Source: an uncultured Olsenella sp. (lineage in GTDB: Bacteria > Actinomycetota > Coriobacteriia > Coriobacteriales > Atopobiaceae). Taken from it: DNA of 64,000 nucleotides. A program made the position numbers and the translations under genes. The stretch is from the NCBI GenBank assembly GCA_949287905.1, contig CASEHX010000016.1, positions 1-64,000 of the forward strand. The letters are read 5' to 3'. The notes beneath the pieces are model-generated. The model searched no databases. It had not been told where the DNA came from and saw nothing but the letters and a program-made list of their open reading frames with translations. Below, in pieces: positions 59,239 through 64,000 of the stretch. The number at the start of each line of letters is the position of its first letter. Positions within the stretch are counted from its first letter, which is position 1.

Positions 59239-60327
59239 ATGGCTTCCATGAACGAAAAGGACTACTACGCGATCCTCGAGGTCGAGAAGGACGCGTCGAC
59301 CGAGGAGATCCGCAAGGCATTCCAGACCAAGGCCCGCAAGCTTCACCCCGACGTCAACAAGGCGCCCGACGCGGAGGAGAAGTTCAAGGAGGTCTCCGAG
59401 GCCTACGCCGTTCTCTCCGACCCCGACAAGCGCAAGCGCTACGACGCCATGCGCTCGGGCTCGCCCTTTGGGGGGTATGGCGCGCCCAGCTCCCCGGCGG
59501 GCGGCTACTCCGACCCCTTCGGGTTCGGCGGCAACCCCTTTGGCTGGGGTCCGTTCGGCGCGGGCACCGCGCGGCGCCGCTCGCGCGCCTATCGCCCCCG
59601 CGCGGGGTCGGACGTGACCTACGAGCTCGAGGTCGACGCCGCCACGGCGTCCGCGGGCACCAGGCGCGGGGTCACCTACCAGCGCTACGCCGCGTGCGAC
59701 GCCTGCCATGGCTCGGGCTCGGTGGAGTCCGACAAGCCCGTGACGTGCCCGACCTGCGGCGGCAGCGGGCACATCACGGTCGACACCGGCATCTTTGGCG
59801 TCATGGCCATGACCTGCCCCGAGTGCGAGGGCACCGGCAAGGTCGTCGCCGACCCCTGCTCCGTCTGCGGGGGGTCGGGACGCACGCTCACCGCGAGCGA
59901 GGTCGTCATAGAGGTGCCCGCCGGCTCCCACGACGGCGACGAGGTGCGCGTGGCGGGCATGGGCAACGCGGGAACCAACGGGTCGTCCGCCGGTGACTTC
60001 GTCTGCCAGGTCTGCGTGCCGGAGGAGCGCCTCACGCGACGCCAGGCAAACGGGTTCAACCTCATCGGCTTCGTCGTGCCGCTCTTTGCCCTCGAGCTGC
60101 TGAGCTCCCGCCCGGGCGCCGCCGTGACGGCGTTTCTCGTTGCCCTGCTCGTGGTCGGTGCCGTCCTCGTGATTCGCGACGGCCTGAGGGCCTCGCTTCG
60201 CTGGTGGAGAAACGCGGGCGTGGCCACGCTCAACGGACTCACCAACGGCGTGTTCATGGCGCTTGTCTTCCTGCTGCTCTCCTCGTGCAGCATGGGGTTC
60301 TATCCGTACGGCTTTTTCCTGCTCTAG
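59239..60327 (+). CDS. Membrane-anchored J-domain/zinc-finger protein (DnaJ paralogue)
   Basis: A 362-residue protein with a complete J domain (residues 5-72, HPD present in KLHPDVN), a Gly/Phe/Pro-rich linker (75-115), a first DnaJ C-terminal subdomain and four CxxCxGxG zinc motifs (about 154-215: [32 protein letters not shown]). The second client-binding domain and dimerisation tail of normal DnaJ are missing. Instead there are two or three hydrophobic segments (about 272-288, 292-315 and 335-362), ending in [17 protein letters not shown]. It probably recruits DnaK to the membrane. A canonical dnaJ follows 74 bp later. Confidence 0.85.
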   Translation: MASMNEKDYYAILEVEKDASTEEIRKAFQTKARKLHPDVNKAPDAEEKFKEVSEAYAVLSDPDKRKRYDAMRSGSPFGGYGAPSSPAGGYSDPFGFGGNPFGWGPFGAGTARRRSRAYRPRAGSDVTYELEVDAATASAGTRRGVTYQRYAACDACHGSGSVESDKPVTCPTCGGSGHITVDTGIFGVMAMTCPECEGTGKVVADPCSVCGGSGRTLTASEVVIEVPAGSHDGDEVRVAGMGNAGTNGSSAGDFVCQVCVPEERLTRRQANGFNLIGFVVPLFALELLSSRPGAAVTAFLVALLVVGAVLVIRDGLRASLRWWRNAGVATLNGLTNGVFMALVFLLLSSCSMGFYPYGFFLL

Positions 60328-60401
60328 TCGCCTGCGGCCGGGGCTCGTCATCCCGTCGCGCCTGACGGGTGGTTGGGTATGTACGTCTTGGGAGATGTAA
60401 C

Positions 60402-61619
60402 GTGGAACCAAAGAGGGACTACTACGAGGTGCTCGAGGTGCCTCGCGACGCGGACGCAAAGACCATCAAGCGCGCCTTTCTCAAGAAGGCTCGCAAGCTT
60501 CACCCGGACGTGAACGACGCCCCGGACGCCGAGGAGCGATTCAAGGAGGTCAACGAGGCATACTCCGTGCTCTCCGACGACCAGAAGCGCGCCAACTACG
60601 ACCGCTACGGAGACCCGAACGGCCCCGCCGGCTTTGGCTCGGACTACGTTGACGTCTCCGACATCTTTGGCGGCGGCGGGTTTGGCTTCGGCGACATCTT
60701 CGACTCGTTCTTCGGCGGCATGGGCGGCCGCGGTGCCGCCCAGACGCAGCGCACGCGTGGCCGCGACATGGGCATCCGCCTCACCGTGTCCCTCGAGGAG
60801 GCGGCGGCGGGATGCACCAAGACGGTTGCCTACACGCGCCTTGCCCCCTGCGAGGACTGCGGCGGCTCCGGCGCCGCCGAGGGCGGTCATCTTCACACCT
60901 GCGACCGCTGCCACGGCACCGGGCGCGTCGTCGAGGTGCAGCGCACGATCTTTGGCCAGATGCAGACGCAGACCGCCTGCCCCGAGTGTCACGGCCAGGG
61001 AAAGGTCATCGACCATCCCTGCGAGACCTGCGAGGGGCAGGGTCGCACGCCCTCGCGCGAGAAGGTCGAGGTGCGCGTTCCCGCGGGCGTCCACTCGGGT
61101 CAGACGATCACCGTGGAGGGCAAGGGCGAGGCCGGCCTCAGGGGCGACGCCTGCGGCAACCTCGTCGTGAGCGTGGAGGTGTCCGAGAGCGACCGCTTCG
61201 AGCGGCAGGGCGACGACCTCTACTGCACCGTGCGCGTGGACTCCCTGCAGGCCATCGTGGGCACCACGGTCACGCTCGACGGCATCATGGAGGGCGAGCG
61301 CGTCACCGTCGAGGTCCCCGCGGGCTGTCAGTTTGGCCAGCGCGTGACGGTCGAGGGCCGCGGCATGCCGCGCATGGGCATGGTCGCCCGAGGCAGGCTC
61401 GTGGCCGTCGTCCAGGTGGAGACCCCCCAGGACCTCTCCAAGAAGCAGCTGCTGGACATCGCGGCCATCGTCGCCGAACGCTCGCTCGACGATACCGGCC
61501 ACGAGGGCGACGCCGCCGAGGCAGAGGGCTTCTCCCCGGCCGCCGAGAGCACCGCCGAGCACTTCTCCAAGGAGCGCTGGCGCGCGCCCAAGAACCCCTT
61601 CAAGGGTGGTCGCAGGTGA
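60402..61619 (+). CDS. dnaJ: Chaperone protein DnaJ
   Basis: A 405-residue canonical type I DnaJ: J domain with HPD at about residues 4-70, Gly/Phe-rich region, zinc domain with four motifs ([32 protein letters not shown], about 147-210), and both C-terminal substrate domains. It stimulates DnaK ATPase. The start is GTG 60402 after GGGAG; an upstream ATG at 60369 has no site. hrcA, grpE and dnaK are not here. Stop overlaps the following GTG. Confidence 0.95.
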   Translation: MEPKRDYYEVLEVPRDADAKTIKRAFLKKARKLHPDVNDAPDAEERFKEVNEAYSVLSDDQKRANYDRYGDPNGPAGFGSDYVDVSDIFGGGGFGFGDIFDSFFGGMGGRGAAQTQRTRGRDMGIRLTVSLEEAAAGCTKTVAYTRLAPCEDCGGSGAAEGGHLHTCDRCHGTGRVVEVQRTIFGQMQTQTACPECHGQGKVIDHPCETCEGQGRTPSREKVEVRVPAGVHSGQTITVEGKGEAGLRGDACGNLVVSVEVSESDRFERQGDDLYCTVRVDSLQAIVGTTVTLDGIMEGERVTVEVPAGCQFGQRVTVEGRGMPRMGMVARGRLVAVVQVETPQDLSKKQLLDIAAIVAERSLDDTGHEGDAAEAEGFSPAAESTAEHFSKERWRAPKNPFKGGRR

Positions 61620-62881
61620 GCGACAAGCACGGTGTTGCCCTCGTCAACCTCGGGTGCCGCGTTAACCGCGTCGAGCTCGACGCCATGGCGCTCGAGCTCG
61701 AGCGCCATGGCGCCACCCTCGTGCCCGAGCGCGAGGCCGGCGTCATAATCGTCAACACCTGCGCCGTCACGGGCGAGGCCGAGGCAAAGACGAGAAAGGC
61801 CGTGCGTCGCGCGGCGTCACTGCCCGGCAGCCCGCTCGTCATAGCAACCGGCTGCGTGGCCAACCTCTTCTCCGACGAGATCTCCTCGCTCGCGCCCAAC
61901 GTGCGCGTGGAGAGGGACAAGGCGGCCGTGGCCGCGCTCGCCGTCAGCGCCCTCGGCCTCGAGGGGGGAGGCGACGCCCCGGTTCCCTGCGACGCCCCCA
62001 CGCCCACGGGGCGCACGCGCCCGGGCATCAAGATCCAGGACGGGTGCGACAACCGCTGCACCTACTGCATCGTCTGGCGCGCCCGTGGTGCCGCGCGCTC
62101 GATGGCTCCCGCACGTGTGCTCGACGCCGTCCGCGCGGCCCAGGAGCGCGGAGCCCATGAGGTCGTGCTCACGGGCATCAACCTCGGGAGCTACCGCGCG
62201 GCGGACGAGGGGGGAGACGAGCTCGCCCTCCCGGGTCTTCTCGACCTTCTCCTCTCGGAGACCGACGTCGAGCGCATCCGCCTCTCCTCGATCGAGCCTC
62301 CCGACGTCACGGACGAGCTCTGTCGCACGATGGCGGCGGCGGGGGAGCGCGTGGCGCCCTTCCTGCACGTGTGCCTCCAGTCGGGCTGCGACGAGACGCT
62401 CAGGCGCATGGCGCGCGTCTACCGCACCGACGCCTTCCGCCGCGTGGTTGAGACCGCGCGGGAGCACCTCCCGCACCTTGCCCTCGGAACCGACCTCATC
62501 GTTGGCTTTCCCGGCGAGACGGACTCCGACTTCGAGCGCTCCCTCGACTTCTGCCAGGAGATGCGCTTCTCAAAGATGCACGTCTTCCGCTACTCGCGTC
62601 GGCCGGGGACGCCTGCGGCGACCATGGACGGCCAGGTTGACCCTCACGTCATGACCGAGCGCGGAGAGCGTGCCCGCGCGCTCGCCGATGAGATGCGCCT
62701 TGCCGAGGCGCGTCGTCTGGTGGGCTCCCGGGACCTCGTCGTCGTGCAGTACCCCGGCCGCGGCGTCTCCGGAGGGCTCTTCGACGTCCTTCTCGACCCT
62801 TCGGTCCCCGTGGACAGCCTCGTTCCCGTGCGCCTCGCGGACGTACGTGACGACGCGACGCTCGTGGCCGAGCTGTTGTAG
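61616..62881 (+). CDS. mtaB: MiaB/MtaB-family tRNA methylthiotransferase
   Basis: A 421-residue radical SAM methylthiotransferase, most like MtaB, which converts t6A37 to ms2t6A37 in tRNAs. The N-terminal UPF0004 domain has NLGCRVN near residue 10, [10 protein letters not shown] near 43 and ATGCVAN near 80, the three cluster cysteines. The radical SAM motif CDNRCTYC begins near 143. The C-terminal TRAM-like region is short. dnaJ-mtaB adjacency is frequent in Gram-positives. GTG 61616 overlaps the dnaJ TGA. MtaB versus MiaB cannot be settled without alignment. Confidence 0.88.
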   Translation: MSDKHGVALVNLGCRVNRVELDAMALELERHGATLVPEREAGVIIVNTCAVTGEAEAKTRKAVRRAASLPGSPLVIATGCVANLFSDEISSLAPNVRVERDKAAVAALAVSALGLEGGGDAPVPCDAPTPTGRTRPGIKIQDGCDNRCTYCIVWRARGAARSMAPARVLDAVRAAQERGAHEVVLTGINLGSYRAADEGGDELALPGLLDLLLSETDVERIRLSSIEPPDVTDELCRTMAAAGERVAPFLHVCLQSGCDETLRRMARVYRTDAFRRVVETAREHLPHLALGTDLIVGFPGETDSDFERSLDFCQEMRFSKMHVFRYSRRPGTPAATMDGQVDPHVMTERGERARALADEMRLAEARRLVGSRDLVVVQYPGRGVSGGLFDVLLDPSVPVDSLVPVRLADVRDDATLVAELL

Positions 62882-62927
62882 GGTTTTGTCCTGACGAGCC
62901 GCTGTGGGGTTTCGTCCTGACGAGCCG
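62881..62927. repeat. Direct repeat after mtaB
   Basis: GGGTTTTGTCCTGACGAGCC and GGGTTTCGTCCTGACGAGCC occur 27 bp apart immediately after the mtaB stop. Confidence 0.7.
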
Positions 62928-62956
62928 TCCGTCCTTCTCGCCGTCAGTCTCTCTCG

Positions 62957-63034
62957 AAATAACACGCAGAATCGACTTTTTTCTCAAAACGTTCCTGCGG
63001 ATATATGTTGCTGAAGGTAATTCTGCGTGTTATT
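62957..63034. mobile_element. Palindromic element family 1, copy 3 (78 bp, inverted)
   Basis: Terminal repeats AAATAACACGCAGAAT at 62957-62972 and ATTCTGCGTGTTATT at 63020-63034. The interior in reverse reads TTACCTTCAGCAACATATAT and CCGCAGGAA, nearly identical to copy 2. It is inserted in the opposite orientation to copies 1 and 2. Confidence 0.82.
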
Positions 63035-63049
63035 CGGGTGGGGCAACGT

Positions 63050-63100
63050 GCCGAGAAGCGCGCTGGGCCGAGAAGCGCGCCGGGCCGAGAAGCACGCCGG
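63050..63100. repeat. 17-bp tandem repeat, three units
   Basis: Three units GCCGAGAAGCRCGCYGG at 63050, 63067 and 63084, lying between family 1 copy 3 and a large nested hairpin. Confidence 0.85.
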
Positions 63101-63106
63101 GCCGTC

Positions 63107-63188
63107 GTCCGCAGCCCTGGCCCGCCGCGAGTTCTTGCCGAGCGTTCTTCTCGGCAAGCTGTCTGAGCGCCGGGCCAGGGCTGCGGAC
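63107..63188. repeat. Large nested hairpin before phoH
   Basis: An 18-bp perfect outer stem (arm GTCCGCAGCCCTGGCCCG, 63107-63124 with 63171-63188) encloses a 9-bp inner stem CTTGCCGAG (63134-63142 with 63150-63158) and loop CGTTCTT. It has the same nested design as family 4 but a different inner sequence. No U-tract follows. The phoH -10 TATCAT (63239-63244) is downstream. Confidence 0.75.
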
Positions 63189-63271
63189 GGCGCTTGCCAC
63201 GCTGCGGCGCCCCGGCCAAGGCGGCCGCGCAGTTGGGCTATCATCTGAGCCGTAGTCGTCTCAGGAGGAAC

Positions 63272-64000
63272 ATGGAGCCCACGCAGGTTCGTCTCACCAT
63301 ACCGGACTCGGTCGACCCCACCGCGCTCATGGGCCCGGCGGACTCGCTGCTCAGGCGCATCGAGGACGGCTTTGACGCCATGGTCTCGGTGCGCGGCAAC
63401 GTGGTGAGCGTCTCCGGTCCGGCAGACGTGGTAGACCAGGTCACCTCGGTCTTCTCGCGCCTCATCCGCCTCGTCGAGATGGGGGAGAGCCCGAGCGTCG
63501 GCGAGGTGGACGTCATCGTCGACCAGGTGCGTCACGGAGCCGAGCGCGCCTCGCTCGTCGGCGACGACATCCTGCTCACCTATCGCGGCCGCGCGATTCG
63601 CCCCAAGACGCCCGGCCAGAAGCGCTACGTCGAGTCCATCCGCAGAAACACCGTCACCTTTGGCCTCGGGCCGGCGGGAACGGGCAAGACCTACCTCGCC
63701 ATGGCGATGGCCGTGGCGGCCCTCAAGCGCCACGAGGTCGGCCGCATCGTGCTCGCGCGACCGGTCGTGGAGGCGGGCGAGTCGCTCGGCTTTTTGCCGG
63801 GCACGCTCGCCGAGAAGCTCGACCCCTACGTGCGCCCGCTCTATGACGCGCTCTTCGACATGACGGACATCGAGAAGGGCAACGTGCTCATCGAGCAGGG
63901 AATCATCGAGATCGCCCCGCTCGCCTACATGCGCGGGCGCACCTTCAACAACGCCTTCGTCATCCTCGACGAGGCGCAGAACACCACGCCCGAGCAGATG
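63272..64000 (+). CDS. phoH: PhoH-like ATPase (5' part, runs off the window)
   Basis: The first 243 codons of a PhoH-family P-loop ATPase, linked in bacteria to RNA metabolism together with YbeY. An N-terminal KH-like region (residues 1-105) is followed by the PhoH core: RPKTPGQKRYVESIRRNTVTF, Walker A GPAGTGKT near residue 136, VEAGESLGFLPGTLAEK near 166 and Walker B FVILDEAQN near 229. AGGAGGAA precedes ATG 63272. About 80-100 residues should lie beyond the end. Confidence 0.94.
   Translation, partial: MEPTQVRLTIPDSVDPTALMGPADSLLRRIEDGFDAMVSVRGNVVSVSGPADVVDQVTSVFSRLIRLVEMGESPSVGEVDVIVDQVRHGAERASLVGDDILLTYRGRAIRPKTPGQKRYVESIRRNTVTFGLGPAGTGKTYLAMAMAVAALKRHEVGRIVLARPVVEAGESLGFLPGTLAEKLDPYVRPLYDALFDMTDIEKGNVLIEQGIIEIAPLAYMRGRTFNNAFVILDEAQNTTPEQM

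Overview
The window is a dense, high-G+C stretch of core bacterial chromosome, with third codon positions mostly G or C. Gene content and order point to an actinobacterium of the class Coriobacteriia, most like Olsenella/Atopobiaceae. The evidence is: a DUF177-rpmF cluster preceded by a coiled-coil gene in the position of mycobacterial sepIVA; pyrF followed by the actinobacterial integration host factor gene, gmk and rpoZ; an actinobacterial-type ileS T-box; NAD-linked dihydroorotate dehydrogenase (pyrK-pyrD); and one protein that resembles a Coriobacteriia-restricted endonuclease-like family. The assignment is inferred from content; no 16S gene is present.

Layout. 0.3-10.3 kb: coiled-coil gene, DUF177, rpmF, plsX-acpP-rnc-smc-ftsY-ffh (lipid precursor synthesis, RNA processing, chromosome condensation, protein targeting). 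10.4-13.1 kb, minus strand: endonuclease-like lineage protein and an L,D-transpeptidase. 13.2-16.1 kb: SpoU-type rRNA methyltransferase and ftsH. 16.4-21.3 kb: T-box-controlled ileS, lspA, rluD. 21.4-27.5 kb: membrane glycosyltransferase, guaB, leuS. 28-38 kb: rimP-nusA-infB-rbfA-nrnA-truB-ribF-dnaG, a tightly coupled translation/transcription/replication operon, then rpoD with a small membrane protein. 40 kb: tRNA-Asn(GUU). 40.7-46.9 kb: zinc-ribbon protein, then a PyrR-attenuated pyrRBCKDF operon. 47.1-53.8 kb: mihF-gmk-rpoZ-thiI, comEA-comEC, holA. 53.9-64 kb: rpsT (minus), lepA-dus, hemW, dCMP deaminase, two dnaJ-type genes, mtaB-like methylthiotransferase and the start of phoH, which runs off the window.

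What stands out is not a gene cassette but the intergenic DNA. Almost every longer gap holds structured repeats. I see at least four interspersed families of short palindromic elements: (1) a 77-79 bp element ending in AAATAACACGCAGAAT, three copies; (2) a 116-117 bp element ending in GACTTTTGCACGAGC, three copies plus a shorter relative before hemW; (3) a 31-33 bp palindrome starting ATGTGACRAAGGGAC, four copies; (4) long nested hairpins with a conserved inner arm and loop, four copies plus a look-alike. Family 2 and a large array of 19-bp repeats upstream of leuS share an internal core (ATATGnGCAGGT followed by GCGAGAAG); family 1 has a similar ATATnCGCAGG. Locus-specific tandem repeats (17, 19, 21, 26, 35, 39 and 42 bp units) sit beside these elements. 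Two elements have entered coding sequence: one forms the C-terminus of the DHH phosphoesterase NrnA and abuts the truB start, and one encodes an N-terminal extension of RibF. No transposase is visible in the window, so these look like non-autonomous elements or structural/regulatory sites.

Visible regulation: an ileS T-box with Ile specifier ATC and terminator; a PyrR-type attenuator before pyrR with a good promoter; intrinsic terminators after several units; and a recurring extended -10 element of the form TGCTAnnnT with poorly conserved -35.
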